Positions 43,750 to 52,772 of a stretch of DNA of 64,000 nucleotides are shown here, one piece after another. Numbering within the stretch: position 1 is the stretch's first letter; each line of letters starts with the position of its first letter. A program made the translations under genes and the position numbers. Origin of the DNA: Bacillus sp. 1NLA3E (GTDB lineage Bacteria > Bacillota > Bacilli > Bacillales > Cytobacillaceae); NCBI RefSeq assembly GCF_000242895.2, contig NC_021171.1, positions 1,274,001 through 1,338,000 of the forward strand. The letters are read 5' to 3'. The notes below the pieces were generated by a model, which was given only the letters and a program-made list of their open reading frames with translations, was not told the origin of the DNA and made no database searches.

Positions 43750-44379
43750 ATGCCAATAACACGTCAAGACGCTTGGTCTCAGGACGAAGACCTTTTGCTT
43801 GCTGAGGTGGTACTACGCCATATCAGAGACGGCGGTACACAGCTACAAGCTTTTGAAGAAGTAGGTAGGCAATTGTCTAGAACATCAGCAGCGTGCGGTT
43901 TTCGATGGAATTCTTTTGTGAGGAAGCAATACCAATCAGGAATAGAACTAGCAAAGAAACAGAGAAAAGAAACCAAGAAACAGCATGTGGATGATTTTGA
44001 AGTGGAACATCTAGTAGCTGACGACGTTATTTCAAGTGGTCTTGTCTATAAACCAGAACAAAAAACCCTTCCACCCTTTCCCGTTATCATTGATTTAATA
44101 AAAGGTTTATATGAGAAGGCAGAAAAGCAAAGTGTCCAAGTAGAGAATATTGAAAAATATGAAATGAAAATAAAAAATCTAGAGAAACAATCGACCTCTT
44201 TAGTAGCAGAAAATGAGAAATTATCGAAAGAACTTAGAATCATTGAGGAAGATTATCGAGCGTTAATTGAGATAATGGAACGGGCGAGAAAAATGGTCGT
44301 ACTACAAGAAGAGGATCGCCAGCAAAAGGTAAAATTCCAAATGGATAAAAACGGAAATCTTGAAAGAGTTGAAAAATAA
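43750..44379 (+). CDS. gerR: RsfA/GerR family sporulation transcription factor
   Basis: A 209-residue regulator. The N-terminal Myb/SANT-like DNA-binding domain ([41 protein letters not shown]) is followed by a linker and a coiled coil (about 130-195; [20 protein letters not shown]). Matches YlbO/GerR of Bacillus subtilis, a sigma-E-stage regulator of mother-cell genes. The start at 43750 follows AGGAGGGAT; an upstream ATG at 43723 overlaps no RBS. Homology to RsfA is an alternative, but gene order favours gerR. Confidence 0.88.
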   Translation: MPITRQDAWSQDEDLLLAEVVLRHIRDGGTQLQAFEEVGRQLSRTSAACGFRWNSFVRKQYQSGIELAKKQRKETKKQHVDDFEVEHLVADDVISSGLVYKPEQKTLPPFPVIIDLIKGLYEKAEKQSVQVENIEKYEMKIKNLEKQSTSLVAENEKLSKELRIIEEDYRALIEIMERARKMVVLQEEDRQQKVKFQMDKNGNLERVEK

Positions 44380-44380
44380 T

Positions 44381-44416
44381 GAAGGAAAGCGGACAATGGT
44401 TTGTCCGCTTTCCTTC
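44381..44416. terminator. Bidirectional terminator between gerR and ylbP
   Basis: GAAGGAAAGCGGACAA/TTGTCCGCTTTCCTTC, a 16-bp perfect stem with a four-base loop. Confidence 0.85.
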
Positions 44417-44422
44417 ATTAAC

Positions 44423-44896
44423 TTATAGGATTTGTTCTTTGAATCCTTCTGGAAACCAGATGAGTGGATTTTCACCTAAATCGCGCCCAGTATCATAACG
44501 TACTGGAGAGAAGCCCATTTTTTCCCAGAATTCTTTTGATTTAACACGAGAATTTGTTTTAATTGGGTAACCAAAGCTTTTGGCAAACTCAACTAAAGCT
44601 TTACCAAACCCTTTACCTTGGTACTCCGCCAATACTTCTAGCTTCCACAATTCTAAATAATCCTTGGGAGGACTGAAATATCGGTTATACCGTGCATCAA
44701 CCTGATATAAGCTCATTCTGGCAACTAATTTGTCCGCAAAATAAATGCCATAAAACGGGGAAGCGCTATCATTTTCAATAATGTTAGCTTCTAAATCCTC
44801 TCCCATGGATAATTCCTGAAGACCATATTCTTTAAATTTTGTGAACTCTTCTAAAGTTTTATAATTCACCCTTAATTTCTCTGCTTTTACTTCCAT
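44423..44896 (-). CDS. ylbP: GNAT N-acetyltransferase YlbP
   Basis: A 157-residue GNAT-fold protein. The acetyl-CoA loop is EVLAEYQGKGFGKALVEFAK near residue 95; the N-terminal half carries GIYFADKLVARMSLY, and the C-terminus is NPLIWFPEGFKEQI. ATG at 44896 follows AGGAGGAG, and the frame upstream overlaps that RBS. Matches YlbP of Bacillus subtilis in length and place. Acceptor unknown. Confidence 0.88.
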   Translation of the reverse strand: MEVKAEKLRVNYKTLEEFTKFKEYGLQELSMGEDLEANIIENDSASPFYGIYFADKLVARMSLYQVDARYNRYFSPPKDYLELWKLEVLAEYQGKGFGKALVEFAKSFGYPIKTNSRVKSKEFWEKMGFSPVRYDTGRDLGENPLIWFPEGFKEQIL

Positions 44897-45119
44897 ATTT
44901 CTCCTCCTATATCCAATAGTCACAAAACGGTGTTGTTGGAATGTGTATTAAGGAAATGTTAAGTGAAAACTATCACATTTCTATATTATATCGTTATTTT
45001 TCATTATATAACAAAAATTCAAAAATTTCTGCAATTTTATCTTTGCGATAAGCTAGTACTATTCATTTCATTAAATTCTGTTAAAATATGAAGTAAACAA
45101 TTGAAGAAGGTTTGCGTAT

Positions 45120-46028
45120 ATGAGAATTGGAATTATTGGTGGAGGTTCTATAGGGCTTCTGTATGCTTATTACCTTAGCCAGGCATTTTCAGTCACAATT
45201 TATACCCGGACAATAGAACAGGCAGATTTAATTAACAGAGAGGGAATTTGGTTGAAGAAAAAGGAACAACTTCAACATGCCCATGTATCTGCTGTTCAAG
45301 TTGATAGTTGGGCAGGTCTTGAAGATATTACTTTTGTTACTGTAAAACAATATCAGTTGGGTCAAGTTCTAACCGTGGTCTCAAAGCGGGGTGATCTAGG
45401 GGGAAGGCTTATCTTCTTGCAGAATGGTATGGGTCATGTTAAGCAATTATCGTCTCTTCCTCATCAACAGGTATATGTTGGGTCTGTTGAACATGGTGCA
45501 TATCGGGAGAATGGAAATACGGTTCACCACAATGGCGATGGAGTAACACGGGTTGCGGTATTTCGGGGAGATAGAGAGTATCTAAAAAAACTCACACAGG
45601 ATATCCCTAGTTCGTTTCCATTCGTATTTGAAGAAGAATATTACAACATGCTCATTAAAAAATTAATTGTGAATGCAGTGATTAATCCATTAACGGCGGT
45701 TTTACAAGTTCAGAATGGCGAATTAATTGATAATCCCTATTATTATAAAATACTCCAGAATATTTTTTCTGAATTAACCAAGATTTTAAAACTTGATAAT
45801 CAGACCGATTACTTCAATCATATTGTGAAGGTTTGTAATAATACGGCTCAAAATCGGTCGTCGATGCTGAAGGATTTGGATCGAAACCAGGAAACCGAGG
45901 TTGACGCAATTTTAGGATACCTGCTTGAAGAGGCAGAAAACAATGATATATATGCTCCGGTTGTTAGACTATTTTACAACCTTGTAAGAGGAAAGGAGTA
46001 TAAAGGAAAGGACAATCTAAATGTCTGA
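45120..46028 (+). CDS. panE: 2-dehydropantoate 2-reductase (YlbQ type)
   Basis: A 302-residue NADPH-dependent reductase for pantoate synthesis. The Rossmann motif RIGIIGGGSIGLLYAYYLS opens the protein; the catalytic Lys lies in LIKKLIVNAVINPLTAVLQ near residue 180, and the C-terminal helical domain has SSMLKDLDRNQETEVDAILG with the conserved Glu. It overlaps the DUF3397 gene by 8 bp. YlbQ is one of two candidate ketopantoate reductases in Bacillus subtilis. The family is secure; physiological role less so. Confidence 0.9.
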   Translation: MRIGIIGGGSIGLLYAYYLSQAFSVTIYTRTIEQADLINREGIWLKKKEQLQHAHVSAVQVDSWAGLEDITFVTVKQYQLGQVLTVVSKRGDLGGRLIFLQNGMGHVKQLSSLPHQQVYVGSVEHGAYRENGNTVHHNGDGVTRVAVFRGDREYLKKLTQDIPSSFPFVFEEEYYNMLIKKLIVNAVINPLTAVLQVQNGELIDNPYYYKILQNIFSELTKILKLDNQTDYFNHIVKVCNNTAQNRSSMLKDLDRNQETEVDAILGYLLEEAENNDIYAPVVRLFYNLVRGKEYKGKDNLNV

Positions 46029-46413
46029 GCTTTTTGCTAATGTCATCGCAGCTTTTGTAACGGTACCACTGTTAGGATTTATCGTTATTTACTTCGTTAG
46101 TAAAAAAATATTCAAAAGCAGCCGTCGAGCATTTCATTTGGCAATTGATTGGAGCACCATTTTGCTCATACTATCTGTTAACCAAATCATTTTTGTTTTA
46201 TGGCAAAAATCGTTTTTGTGGGCTATTTTTTTGGTATTAATTTTAGTAGCATTAGTTTTTGTGTTTATTCATTGGAAAACAAAGCATGAAATTGTTTTTC
46301 GTCCAATTTTCAAGGGATTTTGGCGGATGAATTTTTTACTATTCTTCACAGCGCATATTTTTTTACTGATACTTGGATTATTCCAAAGAGTAAGCAATCT
46401 ACTATCCCCTTAA
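46021..46413 (+). CDS. DUF3397 membrane protein
   Basis: A 130-residue protein with four membrane helices (about residues 7-25, 43-60, 65-85 and 100-120) and Lys/Arg-rich loops (KKIFKSSRRAFH, HWKTKHEIV). It fits DUF3397, which often sits upstream of bshC and mraZ in Bacillaceae. The start overlaps the panE end, implying coupled translation. No function is known. Confidence 0.78.
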   Translation: MSELFANVIAAFVTVPLLGFIVIYFVSKKIFKSSRRAFHLAIDWSTILLILSVNQIIFVLWQKSFLWAIFLVLILVALVFVFIHWKTKHEIVFRPIFKGFWRMNFLLFFTAHIFLLILGLFQRVSNLLSP

Positions 46414-46453
46414 TGTTCTTAAGGCAAAGATTTTTTCTTTTCAAATGTGAAAA

Positions 46454-46462
46454 TGCTATACT
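46454..46462 (+). promoter_or_regulatory. Extended -10 promoter of bshC
   Basis: TGCTATACT, 42 bp ahead of the bshC start; no clear -35 box. Confidence 0.4.
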
Positions 46463-46504
46463 CATTAAGGAATGAATTTCGTTGACAAGAAAGGAAGTAC
46501 ATCA

Positions 46505-48139
46505 ATGGAGATGTTAAATCTCTCGCTCCCGGCAAATAACCGGTTTGCAACTGATTATTTGGCACAAACACCAGATATACAACAATTTTTTCACTATCGC
46601 TATCAAGAGGCATCGGATTACATTGAGCGTGTAGAGGAATTAAAAAAGCGTTCGTTTCTGAGGCAAGAGGTAGCTGAACATATTGAATTTTTTATGGATC
46701 GATTCCCATCTTCTCCGCAAGTAAAACACTCCATCGAAAAGCTAAAGAATGAGGATAGTGTAGTGGTGATTGGCGGCCAACAGGCTGGCGTGTTGACAGG
46801 ACCTCTATATACCATACATAAAGTAATTTCAATTATAGTTTTAGCAAATCAAAAGGAAAAAGAGCTTGGTATTCCTGTTGTTCCAGTTTTTTGGATTGCG
46901 GGCGAGGACCATGATTATATGGAAGTAAATCATGTTTTTGCAGAAGTGGATAAAAGAATCAAAAAAGTTACCTATCCTGAAGTTGTTTTTGAAAAGAAAA
47001 TGGTCTCTGATATTAGAATTGATAAGGTCAAATGTTTTACATGGGTCGAAAAGATTATTGAAACCTTCGGAGAGACAGACCATACGAAGGAACTTCTCAG
47101 CTTTGCTCATAAAGCAATAGAACAATCTGAAACCTTTGTTGATTTTTTCGCTTTTATCATTATGGAGATGTTCAAAGAATTCGGTTTATTAATCATTGAT
47201 TCTGGCAATAAAAAGCTGCGAAGTCTAGAATCAAGCTTTTTTATTCGCCAAATTACTGATAATAAAAAAATGACAGAAGTAGTTTTCAATCAGCAGCAGA
47301 AATTAAAGCAGTTTGGTTTTAGTCAAGCAATAGAGATTAATGAAAATGCGGCAAACATCTTTTACTATGATGAAGTCACCCAATCTCGCATTTTACTGGA
47401 ATTTCAGCCTGAAACTAATCTATTTGTAGGAAAGAATGGATCCATTCAATTTTCTTTCGATACTTTAATAGAGATTGCAAGCGGACAACCTGAGAGATTG
47501 AGTAATAATGTTGTGACTCGACCACTGATGCAAGAATGGCTATTCCCTACCTTAGCTTTCATTGCGGGACCAGGGGAGATTGCTTATTGGAGTGAACTAA
47601 AGCAAGTTTTTGAACATTTTCAAATAAAAATGCCGCCAATTGTGCCTAGATTGAATATCACTCTTTTAGAAAGATCAGTTGAAACTGACATACATGAATT
47701 AGGTTGGGACTTAAATGAAGTAATCCGTGATGGAATAACTAAGCTTAGAGCTTTGTTTATTGATTCAGTCAAGGATCCAGATTTAGCACAACATTTTCTT
47801 TATTTAAAAATGGAGCTTACAAAACAGTATCATAGTATACTCGCCAAATCAGAACCGATTGATAAGGGATTGTTGCCGTTAATCAAGAAAAATGAGGCTA
47901 TTTTACTGAAACAAATCCAATTTATCGAAACAAAGATTGAAGAATCTATCGAGAAAAAGCATGAAGTGATTTTGCAAAAAATGGATCGAGTTGGAAATTC
48001 ACTAAGACCAAGTGGTTCTCCACAAGAGAGGGTTTTAAATCCATTTTATTTTTTCAATAAATATGGATTTGGTTTGGTAGGTCAACTAACAAAATTGGAT
48101 TATCAATTTGATGGAAACCATAAAGTTATCAAAATATAG
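46505..48139 (+). CDS. bshC: Bacillithiol synthase, cysteine-adding enzyme
   Basis: A 544-residue BshC (YllA), which joins cysteine to glucosaminyl-malate in the last step of bacillithiol synthesis. Recognisable parts are VVIGGQQAGVLTGPLYTIHK near residue 85, PVFWIAGEDHDYMEVNH near residue 130 (HIGH-like Rossmann core), AFIAGPGEIAYWSELKQVF near 358 and a C-terminal coiled coil ending RVLNPFYFFNKYG. The frame opens at 46472; ATG at 46505 after AAAGGAAG is preferred. Cytoplasmic thiol redox role. Confidence 0.93.
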   Translation: MEMLNLSLPANNRFATDYLAQTPDIQQFFHYRYQEASDYIERVEELKKRSFLRQEVAEHIEFFMDRFPSSPQVKHSIEKLKNEDSVVVIGGQQAGVLTGPLYTIHKVISIIVLANQKEKELGIPVVPVFWIAGEDHDYMEVNHVFAEVDKRIKKVTYPEVVFEKKMVSDIRIDKVKCFTWVEKIIETFGETDHTKELLSFAHKAIEQSETFVDFFAFIIMEMFKEFGLLIIDSGNKKLRSLESSFFIRQITDNKKMTEVVFNQQQKLKQFGFSQAIEINENAANIFYYDEVTQSRILLEFQPETNLFVGKNGSIQFSFDTLIEIASGQPERLSNNVVTRPLMQEWLFPTLAFIAGPGEIAYWSELKQVFEHFQIKMPPIVPRLNITLLERSVETDIHELGWDLNEVIRDGITKLRALFIDSVKDPDLAQHFLYLKMELTKQYHSILAKSEPIDKGLLPLIKKNEAILLKQIQFIETKIEESIEKKHEVILQKMDRVGNSLRPSGSPQERVLNPFYFFNKYGFGLVGQLTKLDYQFDGNHKVIKI

Positions 48140-48148
48140 TAGGAAATG

Positions 48149-48175
48149 GAGACTGATCATGTCGATCGTCTCTTT
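48149..48175 (+). terminator. Terminator of bshC
   Basis: GAGACTGATC/GATCGTCTC with one bulged base, followed by eight Ts. Confidence 0.75.
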
Positions 48176-48625
48176 TTTTTTGGAAAAGGGGCGGAGCGCC
48201 GCATAAATGAATCAACTTAGCTATAGGTGGTGAGAAATATACATCTTTCACTATATTTGGGTGAAGTTAGCTCTGCTCACACCGCCTTATTATGTTGGTA
48301 TACTGCTCCTTATTCATTCTTTTCCATGCAAGGGTTGGTGTTTCAACTCGTGATAGTTTTCTTGGGGTCAAAAAGCGTTAATTTTCGACAATTTTATGAC
48401 AGACAATAAGAGTAAAACCCAGAAAAATGTCGATTAAAAACCTAACTAATAAAAAATTCCATTTACTTGCTATTTTTTTATTCTAAAAATCGAATAGAAA
48501 ATCCTTATAGAATGCGGGATTCGCATGAAAAATAAAATTCAACTCTATAGTAAACAATAAATATATAGTGGAAATTTTAGAAATATTAAAGGAATTCTTT
48601 GGCAATTATAGAATACTAAAAACAA
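48176..48625. other. Non-coding spacer upstream of mraZ
   Basis: 450 bp with no credible gene: a 60-codon frame at 48227 lacks support. AT-rich, with a small GGCGGAGCGCCG inverted motif at 48189. It probably contains the dcw promoter, which I could not place with confidence. Confidence 0.4.
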
Positions 48626-48655
48626 GTGGTGAAAAGTGGGGGGATGTGGTAAATT
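48626..48655 (+). promoter_or_regulatory. MraZ operator: three GTGG boxes at 10-bp spacing
   Basis: GTGGTGAAAA, GTGGGGGGAT and GTGGTAAATT start at 48626, 48636 and 48646. MraZ is known to bind tandem GTGG repeats spaced by 10 bp in front of its own gene. A fourth GTGGGGG overlaps the mraZ ribosome binding site. Confidence 0.75.
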
Positions 48656-48681
48656 TAGAAAGGAAAGTGGGGGTAGTTTAT

Positions 48682-49113
48682 ATGTTCATGGGTGAGTATC
48701 ATCATAACGTTGATAACAAAGGCCGCTTAATCGTACCAGCTAAGTTTCGTGAGGACCTTGGCGATATGTTTATTTTAACGCGTGGTTTGGATCAATGCTT
48801 ATTTGGATACCCAATCAATGAATGGAAACTACTGGAAGATAAACTAAAGGGACTTCCTTTAACGAAAAAGGATGCTCGAGCCTTTACCCGATTTTTCTTT
48901 TCTGGTGCCACTGAATGTGAACTGGATAAACAGGGGAGAATCAATATCCCAGCCCCACTGCTTCAATATGCTAATTTAGACAAGGAATGTGTTGTTCTTG
49001 GCGTTTCTAATCGAATTGAAATATGGAGCAAGGATCTTTGGGAAGACTATTTCTTAAAGTCCGAGGAATCTTTTGCAGAAATTGCAGAAAATATGATTGG
49101 GTTTGATATTTAA
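48682..49113 (+). CDS. mraZ: Transcriptional regulator MraZ
   Basis: The 143-residue double SpoVT/AbrB-type MraZ that represses the dcw cluster as a ring-shaped oligomer: [21 protein letters not shown] (first repeat), [20 protein letters not shown] (second repeat) and C-terminal ENMIGFDI. The frame opens 38 codons earlier, but ATG at 48682 is the conserved family start and follows GTGGGGG. Followed after 42 bp by rsmH. Confidence 0.95.
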   Translation: MFMGEYHHNVDNKGRLIVPAKFREDLGDMFILTRGLDQCLFGYPINEWKLLEDKLKGLPLTKKDARAFTRFFFSGATECELDKQGRINIPAPLLQYANLDKECVVLGVSNRIEIWSKDLWEDYFLKSEESFAEIAENMIGFDI

Positions 49114-49155
49114 ACGCTCTAAAGAGAGTCGAATCGATTAGAAAGGTGGGAAAAC

Positions 49156-50091
49156 ATGTTTAAGCATACAACAGTTTTGCTTCATGAAGCAGTAGACGGA
49201 TTAAATATAAAACAGGATGGCATTTATGTTGATTGCACATTAGGTGGTGCAGGACATAGTGAACTCATTCTTTCCAAATTGTCGGATAAAGGTCATTTAT
49301 TTGCCTTCGATCAAGACGAAACAGCTATTGCCTACGCTAAGGAAAAGCTATCACAACATAAAAATAAAATTACGATGATTAAAAGCAATTTTTCAAATCT
49401 AAAAGAAGAATTATTCGATCTGGGTATTTATCATGTTGACGGAGTCTTATATGATCTTGGTGTCTCTTCCCCACAATTAGACAATCCCGAACGTGGTTTT
49501 AGTTACCATCATGATGCTCCTTTAGATATGCGAATGGACAAACAGTCCTCTGTTTCTGCCTACGATGTCATAAATTCATGGCGATACGAAGATTTAGTCC
49601 GCATTTTCTTCCAATATGGTGAAGAAAAATTTTCTAAGCAAATAGCTCGAAAAATAGAGGCTGCCCGAGATATAAAACCAATCGAGACAACCTTTGAATT
49701 AGTCGACCTCATTAAAGAGGCAATCCCAGCGCCTGCAAGGAGAAAAGGCGGTCACCCCGCAAAAAGAATTTTCCAAGCAATCCGAATTGCCGTTAATGAT
49801 GAGTTGGGGGTTTTCGAATCATCACTCAAAGATGCGATGGATATACTGAATCCTCAAGGGAGGATCAGTGTGATTACCTTCCATTCTTTAGAAGATAGAA
49901 TTTGTAAGGTAACCTTTAAAAAGGCAAGTGAAACTCCAAACTTACCTCATGGATTACCAATTATTCCAAAGGAATACCAGCCTTTAATGAAACTTATCAC
50001 TCGGAAGCCGATTGTCCCTTCCGAAGAAGAGCTTGTTGAAAACAATCGGGCCAGATCAGCTAAGTTACGAGTTGTAGAAAAAAACATATAA
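49156..50091 (+). CDS. rsmH: 16S rRNA (cytosine1402-N4)-methyltransferase RsmH
   Basis: A 311-residue Mra[23 protein letters not shown] motif [16 protein letters not shown] near residue 28, [23 protein letters not shown] near residue 100, and [17 protein letters not shown] near residue 236. It methylates the 30S decoding centre. Second gene of the dcw cluster; ATG at 49156 after AAAGGTGGG. Confidence 0.96.
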   Translation: MFKHTTVLLHEAVDGLNIKQDGIYVDCTLGGAGHSELILSKLSDKGHLFAFDQDETAIAYAKEKLSQHKNKITMIKSNFSNLKEELFDLGIYHVDGVLYDLGVSSPQLDNPERGFSYHHDAPLDMRMDKQSSVSAYDVINSWRYEDLVRIFFQYGEEKFSKQIARKIEAARDIKPIETTFELVDLIKEAIPAPARRKGGHPAKRIFQAIRIAVNDELGVFESSLKDAMDILNPQGRISVITFHSLEDRICKVTFKKASETPNLPHGLPIIPKEYQPLMKLITRKPIVPSEEELVENNRARSAKLRVVEKNI

Positions 50092-50122
50092 AATTTTTTA
50101 ACATTTTGCGGGAGGGAAATAA

Positions 50123-50473
50123 ATGAGCAATTTAGCAAAAAAGTTGCAGCAAGAAACGGAGCAGCGGAAAAATCTAATATCAAAAACAGCAACTGTGAAA
50201 AAAGCTTGGTTTTCCCCTGGTGAAAAAATTTTAGGGTTAATATTCGGAGCGTTAATTTGCATAGGATCGGTACAAATTGTCTCCAACCAAGCCTCTATCT
50301 ATGATGTTAATAAAGACATTCAGGATATGAAAGTATCAATTCAGGAACAGCAAAAGGTGAACAGTGACCTTGAAGTTCAAGTGAGTGAGTTAAGCACATA
50401 TGAGCGGATTTGGGAGAAGGCTAAAGAGCTTGGATTACAGTTAAATGAAAATAATGTTAAGGTTGTGCAGTAA
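50123..50473 (+). CDS. ftsL: Cell-division protein FtsL
   Basis: A 116-residue bitopic protein: a Lys-rich cytoplasmic tail, one membrane helix (about 36-56; ILGLIFGALICIGSVQIV), and an extracytoplasmic coiled coil (MKVSIQEQQKVNSDLEVQVSE). It forms the FtsL-DivIC-DivIB subcomplex of the divisome; its DivIB partner is encoded at 62.7 kb. ATG after GGGAGGG; two bases before pbpB. Confidence 0.92.
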   Translation: MSNLAKKLQQETEQRKNLISKTATVKKAWFSPGEKILGLIFGALICIGSVQIVSNQASIYDVNKDIQDMKVSIQEQQKVNSDLEVQVSELSTYERIWEKAKELGLQLNENNVKVVQ

Positions 50474-50475
50474 TA

Positions 50476-52698
50476 ATGATAAAAAAACAACCCAATATGA
50501 ACATTGGAGCAGCGATATTATTTGTAATATTTAGCCTGCTCTTTTTTGTCTTACTTTTTCACTATCTTTCGATGCAAATAACGGGTGAAGCTCATGGTCA
50601 GGTATTAGCTGCTAAAGCACAGCAGAAATACACGAAGGAAAGTGTGATCGATGCCTCAAGAGGAACGATTTACGATCGGAAGGGAGAAGTGGTAGCTAAG
50701 GATACAACTTCCTATAAGATTGTGGCAATTTTAGATAAAAAGATGACAACTGATCCTAAAAATCCAAAACATGTTGTCGACCCGGCAATGACGGCACGTA
50801 AACTAGCAAAATATATTCCAATGAGTGAAAATGAAATTTATAAACAGTTATCAAAAAAGGGACCATTTCAAGTTGAATTTGGAAATGCAGGAAGAGATGT
50901 TTCTCATCAAGTCAAAACGGAAATTGAAGCCCTAAAGCTACCAGGAATTACTTTTATGCGTGATAAGAAACGGTTTTATCCTAATGGTATTTTCGCATCC
51001 CATTTAGTCGGCTTTGTTGAAAAAAAGGAAGAAAAAGATGGCAGTAGTAAAACGGTTGGTCAATTAGGGGTGGAAAGTACTCTTAACGATGTTCTTACTG
51101 GGAAAAATGGGAAGGTCGACTATGAAAGTGATCTTTGGGGATATTTGCTCCCTGATGGGAAGGAAAAAATAACCCCTGCTCATGATGGGGATGATGTCTA
51201 TTTAACAATCGACAAAAGCATCCAAACTTTCTTGGAAGACGCCATGAACAAGGTTGTCGCAGAATACAAGCCCCAAAAAATGATTGCTATTGTCGCTGAC
51301 CCAAAAACTGGGGAAATCCTAGCTATGGGGCAAAGACCGACCTTTCATCCTAAAACACGAGAGGGTTTAGAAAAAAGCTGGCGTAATGAGGCGATTGAGG
51401 ACTCCTTTGAACCGGGTTCAACGATGAAAATTTTTACTTTGTCTGCAGCAGTAAATGAAGGGGCTTTTAATCCGAATGAATTGTATCAATCTGGATCATA
51501 TAAAGTAACACCAAACTCTAAATCTATCCATGATCATAACGGCGTCGGTTGGGGAACGATTTCATTTCTTGAAGGGGTTCAACGTTCCTCAAATGTTGGG
51601 TTTGCCCGATTAGCTAACGAGAAACTTGGTTTTGATAAATTTCGTGAATATTTAACTAAGTTTGGCTTTGACGGACCAACAGGAATCGATTTACCAAACG
51701 AAACATCTGGAAGCATTGTTTTCCGTTATCCGATTGATAAGGTAACAACAGCGTTTGGACAAGGGACGGCTATTACACCTATTCAACAAATTCAAGCGGC
51801 GACAGCGGTTGCGAATGATGGGAAAATGATGAAACCTCATGTGATTAGCAAAATTGTCGATCCGAATACTGGCAAAACTATTAAAGAGGAAAAACCAGAA
51901 GTTGCAGGGACACCAATTTCTGCAGAAACAGCAAAGGAAGTAAGAGATATCCTAGGAACGGTTATTACATCTCCGAATGGAACAGGAAGTCGCTATCGGA
52001 TTGATGGTTATGATATTGCCGGAAAAACAGGAACGGCGCAAATTCCTGGTGCAAAGGGTTATTTGACAGGAGCAAAAAATTACGTCTTCTCATTTTTAGG
52101 AATGGCTCCAAAAGATGACCCTAAGCTAGTCGTTTATGTAGCAGTCCAGCAACCGGAAATTGAAAGCTATTTTGATGGCTCAATACCTGTCTCAATGATT
52201 TTCAACCCTGTAATGAAAAACAGTCTTCAATATTTAAATATAAAGCCGGGAAGTGTGGAAAAGGCAAAAATAAACACACTACCGAACCTTACACAAATGT
52301 CCATTGAAGGTGCTAAAGAAACATTAAATCAAAAAGGTTTGCAACACGTTATTATTGGTGACGGAAGTACTGTGATAGAGCAACTACCTGCTCAAAACGA
52401 GGAAATTCTTGAAGGAGAAAAGGTGGTCCTAAAAACAGATGGTAACCTCAAAATGCCTGATCTTACAGGTTGGTCAAGACGGGATGTCATGAAAATAGCG
52501 AAGGTAGCTGGCTTAAAATTAACGGTTTCCGGAACTGGCTATGTCATTACCCAAAACATTGAGCAAGGAACAGTCTTAACAAAAGGCAGCTATTTAATCG
52601 TAGATTGTAAGGTCCCTACTGAGGTTAAGGAAAAATCCGAAAAGGATAAATCAAAAAAAGACACAGTTAATAATCAAGAAGTAGACGTTCAGGATTAA
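50476..52698 (+). CDS. pbpB: Penicillin-binding protein 2B
   Basis: A 740-residue class B PBP, the septal transpeptidase. Membrane anchor about 10-32, dimerisation domain, then the transpeptidase domain with SxxK in EPGSTMKIF near residue 313, SxN in QRSSNVGFA and KTG in IAGKTGTAQIPG near residue 516. Two PASTA repeats (NLTQMSIEGAKETLNQKG; MPDLTGWSRRDVMKIAKVAG) and a Lys/Glu tail follow. Works with FtsW at the septum. Confidence 0.95.
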   Translation: MIKKQPNMNIGAAILFVIFSLLFFVLLFHYLSMQITGEAHGQVLAAKAQQKYTKESVIDASRGTIYDRKGEVVAKDTTSYKIVAILDKKMTTDPKNPKHVVDPAMTARKLAKYIPMSENEIYKQLSKKGPFQVEFGNAGRDVSHQVKTEIEALKLPGITFMRDKKRFYPNGIFASHLVGFVEKKEEKDGSSKTVGQLGVESTLNDVLTGKNGKVDYESDLWGYLLPDGKEKITPAHDGDDVYLTIDKSIQTFLEDAMNKVVAEYKPQKMIAIVADPKTGEILAMGQRPTFHPKTREGLEKSWRNEAIEDSFEPGSTMKIFTLSAAVNEGAFNPNELYQSGSYKVTPNSKSIHDHNGVGWGTISFLEGVQRSSNVGFARLANEKLGFDKFREYLTKFGFDGPTGIDLPNETSGSIVFRYPIDKVTTAFGQGTAITPIQQIQAATAVANDGKMMKPHVISKIVDPNTGKTIKEEKPEVAGTPISAETAKEVRDILGTVITSPNGTGSRYRIDGYDIAGKTGTAQIPGAKGYLTGAKNYVFSFLGMAPKDDPKLVVYVAVQQPEIESYFDGSIPVSMIFNPVMKNSLQYLNIKPGSVEKAKINTLPNLTQMSIEGAKETLNQKGLQHVIIGDGSTVIEQLPAQNEEILEGEKVVLKTDGNLKMPDLTGWSRRDVMKIAKVAGLKLTVSGTGYVITQNIEQGTVLTKGSYLIVDCKVPTEVKEKSEKDKSKKDTVNNQEVDVQD

Positions 52699-52708
52699 TC
52701 TGTAACAC

Positions 52709-52738
52709 GTTCTATTGAGAAATGTACAAGCATATAAA
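52709..52738 (+). promoter_or_regulatory. Possible sigma-E promoter of spoVD
   Basis: GTTCTATT and CATATAAA are spaced by 14 bp. The -10 resembles the sigma-E consensus CATACA-T and the -35 is a weak match. In Bacillus subtilis spoVD is sigma-E dependent. Confidence 0.4.
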
Positions 52739-52772
52739 TGAACGAGCCTAATAGAAAGGGGTTTCGTTCATT

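Noticed and set aside
48227-48409. A 60-codon frame in the spacer before mraZ
   Set aside because: Unusual composition, no convincing RBS at the right distance and no recognisable relative; treated as spacer.
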